A stretch of 64,000 bases of DNA from Aporrectodea caliginosa. Taxonomy: Eukaryota; Annelida; Clitellata; Crassiclitellata; Lumbricidae. How positions within the stretch are numbered: the stretch's first letter is position 1; the number at the start of each line of letters is the position of its first letter. The translations under genes were made by a program, and so were the position numbers. The stretch covers positions 65,001-129,000 of the forward strand of contig JACEVL010000519.1 in assembly GCA_020284085.1 (NCBI GenBank). The letters run 5' to 3'. The notes beneath the pieces are model-generated. The model saw nothing but the letters and a program-made list of their open reading frames with translations, was not told the DNA's origin and made no database searches. Of this stretch, positions 1-11,200 are shown piece by piece.

Positions 1-327
1 TTGGGTGTGGGGAAAATGAACGAAACATTCACTCCAAAATTCGGATCGTATGAATATGGAGGGTATACGACTTCTGGATCCAAAATGTAATCAGAGTCCG
101 CTGAATCAAGAGTTGTTGCAAATGTGGAGACCCCTGTCTGATGACAAACTACTCCTGTGTTCCATCTGTCAGGAAGAGGGTCTTGCGGCTTTGAGACCAT
201 TCTCAGCAAATGATCTGTGTTTGAACAGTTAACAGTAGTAGCTCCACAGCTGCATCGCATTACTGGTGGGTTGAACTCTAATGAGCATCGGGGTTGGACT
301 TTAAAGTAGTTGTCCGCATCAGAAATT
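1..327 (-). CDS. VWDE-like exon after VWD, open at window edge
   Basis: Phase 2 in; the acceptor is TTTTCAG and the first base completes an AG|A codon. The reading frame is open from 326 to position 1, about 108 codons. The peptide has several cysteines (QPRCSLEF, MRCSCGATTVNC, GVVCHQTG) and one NCS sequon, consistent with the region between VWD and EGF repeats. A donor inside this stretch cannot be excluded, because the exon could end before position 1. Confidence 0.75.
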
Positions 328-802
328 CTGAAAACAAAATACAGGAGATGGTCTCAGTACTTTTCCGAATGTAAGAAGCAATATTGTTCATTTATCTCAT
401 GTAAGAAGCAATATTGTTATCTCATGTCAGAAAACAATTCTATGGCGATGGTTTCTCTAGAAATTGTTTAATTACTTTGTGAACTTTTCGTCTATATTTC
501 TACTATAATTCGTACATTTAATAAAATACGGAGAATAAAGTAAATTTAAAATTACGGGGATATCAAATACGACTAAGCATATATAACACGGTAGATCTAT
601 TTAAATATGGCAATATGGAGGAGGAGCTTGGTGTTGGTAAAGTGAAAAATCAAAATGCAATTCGAAACAATAATGTCTTTTCAATTGGTTGTAAGAATGC
701 CGAATTTTGTTTTTGAATATTGTGCCCGACATTGTAGGCCCTACATATATTATCATTCAGGAACTTGATTTCACAAGTTAGATCTCTGCTGAATAGCCCT
801 AC

Positions 803-978
803 CTGTAATTGTTGAGATTTCTTGCAGTTTCTGATTCGTCACCAAGGTTTCCGTTACTGTTTCCGCACATAGAATATAAACTCGTTTTCCCGTGGTATAC
901 TGGTGGCAGATATACGTATATGTTAAACCATGGACTGGTCGTATCGAATTCTACTCTAAGGCCAGATGGCATTCGAAT
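803..978 (-). CDS. VWDE-like exon: end of VWD domain
   Basis: Phase 0 in, phase 2 out, 176 bases, with acceptor TTTTTCGCAG and donor AG|GTAGGG. It contains GLRVEFD, then NIYVYLPPVY, then the VWD signature SMCGNSNGNLGDE, equivalent to the usual GLCGNFNG..DDDF. This ends the VWD fold. Confidence 0.9.
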
Positions 979-1194
979 CTGCGAAAAAGAGACATAGCAT
1001 TTATCACTGAACAATTGTACTCTTCTATAAAAAGAGGCAAATTAGCTCCTTCCAAATTCTCAAATCTTTTCCGAACAGCACGCGTTCTATTAAACTCGAC
1101 CTGTTTCATATACACAAATGCACATGGGTATATACAGTAAGTAGGCAAACGTATGCCATGCATGTATGCAGCTCTTAATTATAATAATAATATT

Positions 1195-1435
1195 TTATAA
1201 TATTTATTCTTTAATGAAGCGTCTGACAAAAACACTGCGCTGTACATGTACATGTAACGGCGATTAAACAATTCACAAGAACACAAATTACAGAAGACAT
1301 AAATCAACAAAGTTGCAGTCATGCAAGGAGCTAGCTCATTGTACTTTTGCTGCCACCTAGGGAATGAAGGCAAGAGCTAAACCTTACGGGAATCGAACTG
1401 GGTCCGTGAAAACTTCAGGCAAGAGTGTTTTCCTT
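1195..1435 (-). mobile_element. Possible tRNA-derived SINE
   Basis: On the minus strand a box B-like CAGTTCGATTCCCG (about 1388-1403) is followed by about 200 bases. The part near 1270-1310 (ACAGAAGACATAAATC on plus) is shared with 40780-40825. Box A is not clear, so this is a tentative SINE or LINE tail. Confidence 0.35.
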
Positions 1436-1459
1436 TATACTATCCCCCTCCCTATTGAA

Positions 1460-1462
<3 letters not shown>

Positions 1463-1498
<36 letters not shown>
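1463..1498. repeat. (TA)n microsatellite
   Basis: About 18 TA units directly abutting the left end of the mariner-like element. The insertion used the last TA. Confidence 0.95.
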
Positions 1499-1501
<3 letters not shown>

Positions 1502-2643
1502 GGTGGGCCAAAAAAAAGTGCCCCCTACGTATTTTTGCTGATATTTTGGCCAAAAGTAAGAATTTTTAAATCACGTTTTATAGGCTTAAAGGTAATTCAT
1601 ATCTACGTATAATGGCCAAATATCAAAGAAAATTTTCAAACAGAACAAAAGTTATATCACTTTTAGTGAGTCCACCCACTGTTTTTTGATGATTCAAAAC
1701 CTAACGCAGCAAAAAGCAACAAAAACGATTTTACTAAGTCATTTGTCAAATAATTGTTATCAAACAAACTTGATATTGCCAGATACATATTATTATTATT
1801 TAGAACAGAAACGGGATACCAGCGTAGCTGTATGTCACTGTGACGTCACTTAGCAAGAAGACGATCAAGTTGCTAAATAAAGAATTTTTCAGATTAATAA
1901 TTTTTTATTGAAACAATGAAAATTTCTAAAATATGAAGATGGGCAAGGTATCAATTACAGACAAAATGCGTATGCAGACACTTCATGAGCAGGGTCTTTT
2001 CTTTGAGCTAAAGCTCTAATCGCCACTTGCCCTGATAAACAGTGGAAGCTGAGTAGGCCTACCGTTAAAAATATGCCCCCGCATTGATGAAAAAAGATCG
2101 GCTCTGGATCGTCGTAAAGGAAGTGGAAGGCCCAAATCTTCCGCACTCCAAAAAATGGTTAATTACGTAAGGGGAGCTATGCTGGAGAAATATCACAATC
2201 TGCGATCAAAGCCAAAGACGATAAGAGAATTGAAGGTCGCATTGAAGTTGATGTGGGAAGATTTAACTCTGGAACCCATCAACAAAGACATCAAAACTTT
2301 ACCAAAAGACTCAGAACATGTATGGGTACTGGTGGTGGACACATTGAACTCAAGTTGTGAAACAACGATCAAGTTTGTTTGATAACAATTATTTGACAAA
2401 TGACTTAGTAAAATCGTTTTTTGTTGCTTTTTGCTGCGTTAGGTTTTGAATCATCAAAAACAGTGGGTGGACTCACTAAAAGTGATATAACTTTTGTTCT
2501 GTTTGAAAATTTTCTTTGATATTTGGCCATTATACGTAGATATGAATTACCTTTAAGCCTATAAAACGTGATTTAAAAATTCTTACTTTTGGCCGAAATA
2601 TCAGCAAAAATGCGTAGGGGGGCACTTTTTTTGGCCCACCCTG
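1499..2643 (+). mobile_element. Mariner/Tc1-like element, internally deleted, long TIRs
   Basis: The ends are CAGGGTGGGCCAAAAAAAAG and its complement, flanked by TA on both sides (1497-1498 and 2644-2645). The inverted repeats extend about 275 bases (1499-1773 and 2369-2643) with few mismatches. The interior on plus keeps transposase traces: an N-terminal DNA-binding-like segment (ITDKMRMQTLHEQGL, 1940-1985; DRRKGSGRPK near 2110) and a C-terminal segment (about 2230-2350) resembling the last residues of Tc1/mariner transposases. In-frame stops and the missing DDE core make it non-autonomous. Confidence 0.88.
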
Positions 2644-2904
2644 TATATGCATTTTGCACGAATGATGTCTTTCCCAGGCGCAATGCCGTATTCTATAAAA
2701 TCGTTTTGCTATGACAAGCACTTTGTTATGCAAGGTTATTGTTGCATTGAATTCCAGCTAGAAACAGTCTTAAAATTTTGGCCTTGTTTTCTCATCCAGC
2801 TTAGACGCTCTTCAGCTTATTAGCAGCCAACACGATGACCTAGGAGGTCATTGTGGTCGCCATAATATGCAAACAATAGGGTATAACAATTTTCACGTGC
2901 TTAC

Positions 2905-3129
2905 ACTGAATAGTTTGCCAGCACCATCTCTGTAAACGGTGGAACTGTCCATTGGATCTTGGGATAGCAGGCGAGTAACAGTTGGTGACCTTTGAACTGT
3001 GGCATTCCACGGTCCCGCTTCACATATGCTTATCTTAAAAGCACTGTTGCCTTCTCTGACAATTACTCCGCAGTTACAGCTTCCCGATGACGATGATGAT
3101 GAACCACAGACCTCTTGGCGAACTTGCAC
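2905..3129 (-). CDS. VWDE-like exon: VWD domain, central piece
   Basis: Symmetrical phase 0 exon of 75 codons, with acceptor AATCGACAG and donor AGT|GTAAGC. It starts with VQVRQEVCG, has a run of six serines, then CNCGVIVREGNSAF and later CEAGPWNATV. The pattern of alternating strands and cysteines fits the core of a VWD domain, including the V..R.GN.AF strand seen in VWDE. The serine run is coded by TCA/TCG repeats and may vary in length. Confidence 0.88.
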
Positions 3130-3619
3130 CTGTCGATTAAAGACAACAATGTTACCCTCACTGTGCTTTTCAAAGAAAGTCTTATACTTAGTTCAGATAA
3201 CTTAGCCGTCACTTAATCGGTTCTCGAGAAAAGAAACGTGTCTGTGGGCGGTCTTTCCAATTCACAGTTTCGCCAATAGAAGATGATTGTTTAGCATTTC
3301 ATTGGCCGCAATCCATTTATTATTGAAGAAATTAAATTAATTTTTATAATATAGTAATTTAATGCTCATATCGCTCAATTTTAAATCAAAAACTTTCAGT
3401 CAGTTAAAATTATTCCAGCCTAATAGAAATTTCTGTTAGAAATAAAGTTTCCGGCTGAAATGCATTATGTTGTCGCGCATTAAAACCTAGCCCTTGATGT
3501 CAATGGGCGATCTTGTCAAACATAGTGAACATGTAAACAAGATTATGGGCGGCTAATGTTTGGGGTTGGTATATGCGCATCAACGGAATTTTGAAGTTTA
3601 AAAGTTTTTAGATACATGA

Positions 3620-3976
3620 TGGATCCGTTCACGCCCCGGACTTTAACGGAACCCCAGTAGGACTACTACATTCACGCCCTTCACGTTTTTGGCTAAAGCA
3701 TGTCACGCGAACTTGCTCACTTCCTTTGAAATTTTGAAATGGCGGACATCTTGAGGGTCGGTTAGGGTCAGAGTATGCGTCGTGAGGGTCGGTTAGGGTC
3801 AGGATTAGGGTCAGTGTCGTCACTAGAACACATGGTCAACAATCTTCCACCGCATGCGGGAGTGTTTTTCGGTCGGCTCATGTTACGTTGCCAAAATCAT
3901 GTGACATGCATTGACCAATTGCATGGCGGCCGTTATTCTAGTCACATGTATAAGCTTACGTCGGGCGTGACTGTAT
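3620..3976. repeat. Possible small inverted-repeat element
   Basis: GGATCCGTTCACGCCC near 3621 faces GGGCGTGACTGTATCC near 3962 as an imperfect inverted pair (13 of 16). Between them is a short direct repeat of GGGTCGGTTAGGGTCAG (3752-3815). This may be a MITE; no target duplication was seen. Confidence 0.3.
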
Positions 3977-4093
3977 CCACGACCTTTTAGATAAAGTCAA
4001 ATCAAATATCCATTAATGTCTTCAATCACTTCCATACCATACCCAAATTACGTGTCGTTAGATAATTATTATTGTCTACAATATTAATCTTAC

Positions 4094-4154
4094 CTCCATC
4101 GATTGGCTGTCTCTCACCAGGTAGAAATCGCCGACTTCAGTATTCGAAAAAGTA
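4094..4154 (-). CDS. VWDE-like exon: VWD domain, second piece
   Basis: Small exon of 61 bases, phase 2 in and phase 0 out, with acceptor ATTTTCAG and donor GAG|GTAAGA. It encodes about 20 residues including EVGDFYLVRD, matching the G.F.L... strand that follows the DPH..TFDG motif in VWD domains. It is too short for ORF-based detection and is supported by phase agreement on both sides. Confidence 0.85.
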
Positions 4155-4684
4155 CTGAAAATTTAGAAAATTACATAAGCAGGAGATATTTGGGATATAT
4201 AGTTTTACGAAGTGACTAGCGGGCAGCCAGACGGTCCATACGTTTAAAACATCGAGCGGACTGTCACTCTGTAAGTCACATGTCACGTAGGCTATCACTT
4301 TCAGAACAAACAGGACAGGACAGTACATGACAAACAGGTCGTACAGGATAGTTTCGTGTATGTTGGTCAAGTCTTTTTTAGCTTTAATGACTTAGATACA
4401 TTCTAGAAAATTTCAATTATGAAATACCTGCATGAAACGATAAATTTTTAGTAATCTTACAATGCGTGATGTCAAAGTGTTACAATCCATGAAAAGTATG
4501 CGCCGAAGAAGGCTGCACGTATCATGGATGAACTGCGATTTTACTGTAAGTAGTCTAGCCTATACGGCGGCAAAAAGAGTAAGAAAGGAGCAGATAACCG
4601 TCCCCGATTGGGGTTCTTCAGCGAAAAGGTATCAGCTGTTTAGGATTAGTGTTAGAGTTAGCGTAGCGAATGCTGTGGCCCAAG

Positions 4685-4800
4685 TTTTCCGATTGGAAAG
4701 GTCGCCTGGCGGCCATTAGTAGGCCTATTCTATATTGGAAAGCCGCTTGGCGGCCCTTTAGTATTCGAAATTTGAGAGCCGCCGGGCGGTCCGCTGGTAA
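4685..4800. repeat. GC-rich palindromic triplication
   Basis: Three degenerate copies of a unit around GCCGCCTGGCGGCC at about 45-50 base spacing in otherwise AT-rich DNA. Function unknown. The stretch 4801-5640 holds nothing I recognise. Confidence 0.5.
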
Positions 4801-5646
4801 CAGCCTAATTTTTTTATTGTATCACAATAACAGTTTGTCTAATTATATTTAAATTTATATCATTCCATGACATCTTATGGAATTTTTAAGGCTTACCTAT
4901 AACACACATTCATATAGGCCTATCCATCCTGCCATTATTTAATTAATCCATAGCCCACTCATCTATCCGTGTATCCATTCAACCTTTCAATCATCCATTC
5001 ATGTAATTAACCATTCATATACATAGGCCGAATGACTAAATGAATGAAGGAAAGACGAAAGGATTCAACAAATGAATCAGTGAAAGAATCAATGAAAGAA
5101 TTATAGAATAGATGACTTAATTAATCGATCAAACAGTCTAATCTAGTCCATTCCTGTCAGATAGTTAGTCATTTTTTATTCTAGATGTGGGTATGGCCAA
5201 AGAAAAGCAATTGGATGACTTAGGTGAATAGTAATATGATTAAGGTATGAGGACTGTGAGTGGATTTTCAAAGTTTATGGACCATGAGTCCCAATTTGAT
5301 AAGATTCTTTGTTGAACAGGAAGCTAATGCAATGCTTCTAAGGTAGTTAACGCTCATAGCTTGATTCATTAGTTACAACGCTGGTGCCAGGTACTTAGCT
5401 TTTAAGTAGCTTTGGAAATTAGGAGTTAACTATTGCGATCACGGATGTAGAGCTAGAGTTCTGAACCGGCTGACGATAAAGAAGAGCAGTTCCTTAATTA
5501 GCTAGCCCTGAAGCAGCCGTGGGTATGAATAGTCAGCGACTTCATTGTCTTAGCCTCGGCATCTTCCCATAGACAGTGTAGGTCAGTGTACTCATTGTAG
5601 CTGAGTTTGTTAGGGGCGTACACGGAGCAGAAATCTCGAACCAAAA

Positions 5647-5728
5647 TATATGCCCTATAGCGGGGATTTGAACCCCTCCCGACTTCACGATTGGCAATCC
5701 AGCACGCTCACCACTACACTATCGAGTA
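5647..5728 (-). pseudogene. tRNA-like relic (tRNA-Gly-like, degenerate) or SINE head
   Basis: The minus strand carries a box A (TAGTGTAGTGG) and a box B (GGTTCAAATCC) at tRNA spacing, with a TTGCCAA putative anticodon loop (GCC, glycine). The anticodon stem is badly mispaired, so it is a tRNA pseudogene or the head of a tRNA-derived SINE and not a working gene. Confidence 0.6.
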
Positions 5729-6168
5729 GGCCTAACCCCCTGTAGCCTATGAAGCCTCCAGGCGACTGGAGAACAACGCATTCGTCAGAGGTATCCTGGC
5801 AGGCTAGCAAACATGGCGTCATGACGCATAATTCTGTGCAAGTCACGAATATGTATGTATGACGATTTACAAATGCCACTGACACAGTCGGTAAGAGATG
5901 CGGTAGAGTTAAAACCAAGCAGGGAGGTCCCACCTTCAAACAGAACAGAAGGTATTCCGCAAGGCAGATACAATCATGTAGTCCGTAAAACCAGGTGTTA
6001 ACCGAAATACAAACATGTCGGGCCTTTGTCGGCTCTCGCACGCCTAAGCCCAAACACTCAATATAACTAATAGCACAGACAGCTAAAATCGAAGCAGAGC
6101 AATGTTTAAAATCAAGAAAACCGATTGTTTGTAGCCAAGTTCACAGCCATTGCCGTCTAACTACTTAC

Positions 6169-6257
6169 CTGAAACCGTTATGATCAAATGTGTAGATGTA
6201 CGGATCATTAGTTGATGTGCACTGTAAGTAAGTTTGTGACGACGGAACAGTTTCCAC
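6169..6257 (-). CDS. VWDE-like exon: start of VWD domain
   Basis: Phase 0 in, phase 2 out, 89 bases, with acceptor TTAACAG and donor AG|GTAAGT. The peptide ends CTSTNDPYIYTFDHNGF, the typical beginning of a VWD domain (C.S..DPH..TFDG..Y). The split codon AG|T joins it to the next exon in frame. Confidence 0.88.
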
Positions 6258-7040
6258 CTGTTAATAAAGAGGGAATTGCAATGAGTAAGGAATGCTCCGA
6301 ATGTTCATAGTTCTTTGCTGAAAGTTAGGCATACTTAATACATTTATAACAATTCTCTCTACCTTGAATAATTTGATCTTAAATGCTGATCAACTGCATT
6401 TACATAGAAGAACATTTATACCATAGTTGCAAAAACGTGTTTTTGTTTTTTTTTTGTCCAAAAACGTCGTTTTTTCGTTTTTTATTTTTCGTCACGTTTT
6501 TTTCCCGTTTTTTATTTTTTTATGTAACTTTATTTATTTATTTACTGTCTGTTATTATTCGTTTAATATTTTTTTCTTCTGATATCCCTTACGCTGTCTC
6601 TCTGCCTTCAAGGATTCATCTAGTTTAAGTCACTATTTAGTGTCATCAGTTGAGAAATAAACAGCACAGTACAGGAAATAAAATTTATAAAAGTTATTTT
6701 AATGTCTAAGTTATCCAAAATGCGAAATGTTGTCTCTGTACACAGTAATGTCTGAATAACTGATAAACTGACTGATATTACCCCATATTAAGTTCTTATA
6801 TTAGTCAGAATTATAAGTACAATTTTTAATTAAGTATAGGCTACTTTCAAAATAAATTTAGTTTCTTATTGTATACCCCTATAATAGGTCAGCATGGACC
6901 TATGTGGACTTATGTGTAGGCTGCAATTTAAATTTGAAAAGGTTTCAATATTTTGTAATTTCTTAATTTCTTATTAAACCAAACTTATGAAAAAGAAACT
7001 AATTGTTGTAGAACAATGTAGATTAATGTTACTAATTAAT

Positions 7041-7168
<128 letters not shown>

Positions 7169-7275
7169 TTTAGACGACAGCTTGTCTATTGATGTATTGA
7201 TGTTGATTGACGGAGAGAATAAATATTGTTATAATAATAAAAAATAAAAAATAAAATAATAATAATAATAGTAAT
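7169..7275 (+). mobile_element. 3' tail remnant of a second REL-LINE copy
   Basis: TTTAGACGACAG followed by GATTGACGGAGAGAATAAATATTGTT matches the 3' UTR of the related fragment at 60205-60290 (TTTAGACAACAG, then GATTGATGGAGATAATAAATATTGTT). It is then followed by an AAT-rich tract. Two members of the family therefore seem to have entered the same AAT tract one after the other. Confidence 0.6.
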
Positions 7276-7649
7276 AATAAATAATGACGTCATCCGCGGA
7301 CATCGTAAGTGGTAAAATTTAGATGTCTCGCTATTTCAACTAATTTCTGTGTCTAATATTCATCGTTAGAGTCGGATTTTACATCGTCTTATTGTACAAC
7401 GACTCGTGTCTCGCGGGATCTTATTATCTAAAGCTAATTCACTAAGAACACGACGAAATTGGTTCGTTAGTCTTTCATCTTTTACATCAACGATAGACGC
7501 GCCATTGAAAAATAACGTCGTCGGCCGTTTACCATTTAAAGGTCTACGACGTCATCATCACCAATGGTAACGTACTGTTTTAAATGGCCGCGCAACTGAA
7601 AACAAACTGAATCAACTCAGTCGTTTCGATAATCTATACATCTTCCCGA

Positions 7650-7900
7650 ATGAGTCAAAAACCTTCTAAGGGGCAGGGGGTCTGCACTGTTTGTCGGTCG
7701 TCATTTAAGACTCATGCCTCTGACGGAACCATTCACCGACACGGACCTCGATCAGCTCCATGTCCGGGCTCTGACCAGCCACCGGCGGACTGCCCTACAA
7801 AACACACGGGCTCGCGTCGGCCGCCATTGTCAGCAAGAACCCCGAGACCCTCTGACTCAATGGCCGCCTCAACACAAGCAGACCCCGAGTCTGACAATAC
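7650..7900 (+). pseudogene. N-terminal zinc-finger part of LINE ORF, out of frame
   Basis: A reading frame starting at ATG 7650 encodes CTVCRSSFKTHASDGTIHRHG followed by a cysteine (about residues 12-40), a C-C-H-C type finger as found at the N-terminus of R2-lineage proteins, where it binds target DNA. The frame continues open to 8075 but its later part is not family-like. The conserved protein resumes in the frame of the 7714 ORF. A frameshift between about 7780 and 7980 is the simplest reading, and the end given here is approximate. Confidence 0.55.
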
Positions 7901-10650
7901 TCATCAAGTTGTTCGACGCCTTCGCTGCTTTGGACCCGGGGCCCATAAAGCCAATGCAACATCCTTGTCTCTCGCGTGGTTTGCTCAGACACATCCCCAA
8001 GGGCGCCAGGTCGGGATGTGGCCACCTTCTCACCGGCATAATGGAATCCATATTGTCGGATCCCGCGAACACTGAGGGGTGGTGTCGCCTCCTCGCTTTT
8101 GGAGCGGGGATTTTGGAGGTGCCCTTGAGGGGCGGCCGGCGCCGCAACCTGACGTCTGTCGTCAAGAAACGCGTCGCCGACTTCCATGACAAATGGCCGA
8201 CTCTTGCCGAAACCCTCTTCGAGCCAGATGAGGATACCACCGGCAGCCGAAGGTCATCGGGCTCGAATGGGAGGCTGGCGTTGGCGGCGGCGGTGGCCGC
8301 AAAACTTGAAGACGGAAATATAAGTGCGGCGGCCCGCATCCTCTGCTCAGATGACATCCCAGCGCCGATAAACGAAGAGACACTAGAACTCCTGCGCAAA
8401 AAACATCCTGCGCCGCCGTCTGACCGCCCAGTCATCCTCCGCTCAACATCAAGCGCACCATTCCAGGCCACTGAGCTGGAGATCCGCACTATGATACGAT
8501 CCTTTCCCATGGGATCGTCGGGCGGCCCGGATGGCCTGCGTCCCCAGCATGTCGCGGAGCTGATAGGAGATCTTGACGCGGGACCTGGACTACTGAGGGC
8601 GACAACTGCAATCATCAACCTACTACTGGCCGGTACCTGCCCTCAAGAGCTACGATCCATCTTATTCGGCGGAACTCTGTTCGCTCTTCGCAAAAGCTGC
8701 GGTGGCCTAAGACCAATAGCCATTGGGTACGTCTTGCGTAGACTCGCGTCTAAATGCGCCAACGCATACGCCATCCCGCGCGTCACGCCGTATTTGGCCC
8801 CAAAACAACTGGGAGTGGGCGTCCCCGGGGGCTGCGAGGCCGCAACCCACGCCGCCAGGCGATTCTTGAACAACATGGAACCGGGATCAATCATTGTGAA
8901 GCTGGACATCTCGAACGCTTTCAACAGCTTACATCGAGACTCTATGCTGGCATCGGTTGATGATATCATCCCTGAATTGGCCGCGTATTGTCACCTTGCC
9001 TACGCCGAGTCGTCATCTCTTCAATTCGGCAGATTTACCATTCTTTCACAGGAAGGATCACAACAGGGCGACCCCTTGGGACCCCTACTCTTTTGCCTGC
9101 CTCTCCAGCCGATCCTAAACGGTCTACTGTCACCCTTGGCCTTTGGATACCTCGACGACCTCACCTTGGGTGGGGACCCTGGGGTGGTAGAGGCGGATGT
9201 CGACACAATCGAAAGGGAATGCTTGCGTCTAGGCCTAACGCTCAACCGCACCAAATGCGAGCTCATTACCTCCGACTTCGACTTCAACGACAACAACCGG
9301 AGCTCGCTGAGTCAGTTCGCCCGGGTCAGTCCCTCGTCGGCCACGCTTCTGGGGGCACCTCTCTCGTCGGCGGAGGCTCTCCTTTCGGCCCTCGACGCCC
9401 GCGTTGCCGATCTCAGGACGGCTCTTGTCAGATTACAACTCATCGCCAGACAGGACGCCCTCTTGATCCTCAGAAGTTCGCTCGGCTCACCTAGACTGAT
9501 GCATTTATTGAGATGCACCCCTTGCCACGACCACCCGCTACTAGGGGTTTACGACGAACTGCTGCGGAGAGGGATCGAGCGGATCCTTAATATTTCGTTA
9601 AACGATGACCAATGGATGCAAGCCTCCCTACCGATCAAGATGGGAGGGCTGGGAATTAGGAGGGTGTCCTCGCTGGCACTACCCGCCTTTTTGGCTTCGG
9701 CCGCGGGCACTCTCCCCACCCAGTCCCTAATCTTGGGATCCACACTGGAGGACTCGGACTCGGACACGGCTTACGACTCGGCGCGGACTACCTGGCTTCA
9801 GATCGCTGGTGCCCCGGTACAGATGATCCCTCCTGGTCACAAACAGTCACAATGGGATAGACCGCTGTTGAACACCGTTTGTCTGGCTATCGAAGATAAA
9901 CTACAGGACCCATACGACCAAGCGAGACTAAAGGCCTCAAAGTCACCGCACGCCTCGGATTGGCTTCATGCTCTTCCGCTCGTTGCACACGACCTCAGAC
10001 TGGAGGATGAGGCCGTAAGGGTGGCGGTCGGTCTGCGTTTGGGTGTGGCCATTTGTGAGCCGCACGTGTGCGCATGCGGTGCTTCCGTTTCATCAAGAGG
10101 CACTCATGGGTTGTCGTGCTCATTGGGATTCGGTCGACATGCTAGGCACAGCAACATCAATGATCTCATCCATCGTTGCCTCAACCGAGCCGGCATCCCG
10201 GCGGTCAAGGAGCCGTCCGGCCTGACCAGATCGGATGGCAAGAGACCGGACGGGCAGACCCTAATACCGTGGAGTGGAGGACGGGCCTTATTATGGGATG
10301 CGACCGTGGTGGACACGGTCGCCGCCTCATACATCTCGGAGACAGCGGTCGCTGCTGGTGGGGCGGCAGAGATGGCCGCCGCAAGGAAGCACGTCAGATA
10401 CTCTGAGCTGGAGAAGAGATACATCTTCGTACCTGTCGCCGTAGAAACCTTCGGTCCTCTCAACAGCGAGGGCCTCGACTTCTTATCGGAGACCGGACGC
10501 CGACTGTCAAAAACTACTGGCGACATTCGCGAAACAAGCTTTCTCTTTCAAGGCCTTTCAGTAATGATCCAACGCTTCAACGCAGTGGCTTTCCAGGGCA
10601 CCATGTCAAGGCTGCCAGGACCCGACGAGCGGCGAATCCTGAACAGATGA
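7714..10650 (+). CDS. Reverse transcriptase / REL endonuclease polyprotein of LINE
   Basis: A 978-codon open frame. It copies element RNA into DNA at a nicked chromosomal target (target-primed reverse transcription). Visible parts are a basic N-terminal region; a reverse transcriptase from about residue 268 (GGPDGLRPQH) through LRPIAIGYVLRRL, VKLDISNAFNSL (first catalytic Asp), QEGSQQGDPLGP and GYLDDL near 478 (Y-L-D-D in place of the commoner Y-A-D-D); a thumb with GGLGIR; and a C-terminal CACG...HGLSC zinc-binding motif near 785-800. The restriction-like endonuclease follows, with RPDG near 843 and WDATVVDT near 861 (the PD...D catalytic pattern). The first 60-90 residues in this frame are probably not native, because the zinc finger lies in another frame. 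No internal stops suggest a fairly young copy. Confidence 0.82.
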   Translation: MPLTEPFTDTDLDQLHVRALTSHRRTALQNTRARVGRHCQQEPRDPLTQWPPQHKQTPSLTILIKLFDAFAALDPGPIKPMQHPCLSRGLLRHIPKGARSGCGHLLTGIMESILSDPANTEGWCRLLAFGAGILEVPLRGGRRRNLTSVVKKRVADFHDKWPTLAETLFEPDEDTTGSRRSSGSNGRLALAAAVAAKLEDGNISAAARILCSDDIPAPINEETLELLRKKHPAPPSDRPVILRSTSSAPFQATELEIRTMIRSFPMGSSGGPDGLRPQHVAELIGDLDAGPGLLRATTAIINLLLAGTCPQELRSILFGGTLFALRKSCGGLRPIAIGYVLRRLASKCANAYAIPRVTPYLAPKQLGVGVPGGCEAATHAARRFLNNMEPGSIIVKLDISNAFNSLHRDSMLASVDDIIPELAAYCHLAYAESSSLQFGRFTILSQEGSQQGDPLGPLLFCLPLQPILNGLLSPLAFGYLDDLTLGGDPGVVEADVDTIERECLRLGLTLNRTKCELITSDFDFNDNNRSSLSQFARVSPSSATLLGAPLSSAEALLSALDARVADLRTALVRLQLIARQDALLILRSSLGSPRLMHLLRCTPCHDHPLLGVYDELLRRGIERILNISLNDDQWMQASLPIKMGGLGIRRVSSLALPAFLASAAGTLPTQSLILGSTLEDSDSDTAYDSARTTWLQIAGAPVQMIPPGHKQSQWDRPLLNTVCLAIEDKLQDPYDQARLKASKSPHASDWLHALPLVAHDLRLEDEAVRVAVGLRLGVAICEPHVCACGASVSSRGTHGLSCSLGFGRHARHSNINDLIHRCLNRAGIPAVKEPSGLTRSDGKRPDGQTLIPWSGGRALLWDATVVDTVAASYISETAVAAGGAAEMAAARKHVRYSELEKRYIFVPVAVETFGPLNSEGLDFLSETGRRLSKTTGDIRETSFLFQGLSVMIQRFNAVAFQGTMSRLPGPDERRILNR

Positions 10651-10674
10651 TAACTGATGTCTCGTACAACGTTC

Positions 10675-10772
<98 letters not shown>
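10675..10772. repeat. (AAT)n microsatellite
   Basis: About 32 units forming the 3' boundary of the LINE. MITE copy A sequence resumes after it. Confidence 0.95.
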
Positions 10773-10773
<1 letters not shown>

Positions 10774-11200
10774 TTATTAATTTATAATTTTAGCTTTATG
10801 CCTAAAGGCGGATTCCCGTCTTTTCTCTGCTGTTCTGGCCGATAAAGGTCATGTGCTACATGCTTTGCTTCCTCCTGTTAAAGACTTATTGCGACTACTA
10901 TGATGTGTGTACACTAAAATGCGGTTAGCAATTGGTTTATTAAAGGATATTCTTACTTAGGCCTACTTGGTATTTATAAATAAAGGTATGTTATTTGCTA
11001 ATTATAATTAAATTGTGTAAACAAGGTTTTTAATTTTAAAATGCAGTAAAAGATTGTAGCAAAGTCAAATTATTTTCTTTATCGTTTTTTCCCGTTTTTT
11101 TTCGTTTTTTATTTTTTTGAAAAAACGACGTTTTTCCCGTTTTTTTATTTGATTTGATCGTTTTTAACAACTATGGTTTATACATAAGTAAGTGAATTAC

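Larger units (their letters stand above)
7276..10676 (+). mobile_element. Non-LTR retrotransposon, R2-lineage with REL endonuclease
   Basis: A near full-length LINE embedded between (AAT)n tracts: a 5' UTR of about 370 bases (7276-7649), a coding region (7650-10650) and a 3' UTR of about 25 bases before the AAT repeat. Its RT and a C-terminal restriction-like endonuclease place it in the site-specific, R2-type group (R2/R4/Dong/Hero-like). Insertion into TAA-type microsatellites is known for Dong-like elements; the exact clade here is an inference. The base composition (GC-rich coding) differs sharply from the AT-rich MITE around it. Confidence 0.8.

Noticed and set aside
3751..3815. TTAGGG-like words suggesting telomeric repeat
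   Set aside because: Only a few imperfect GGTTAGGGTCAG copies within a possible MITE; no tandem TTAGGG array.
5685..6053. 122-codon minus-strand frame
   Set aside because: Overlaps the tRNA-like relic and has no recognisable domain or fitting splice sites with the neighbouring VWDE-like exons.
7869..8618. 249-codon minus-strand frame
   Set aside because: Shadow of the GC-rich LINE coding region on the other strand; no domain features.
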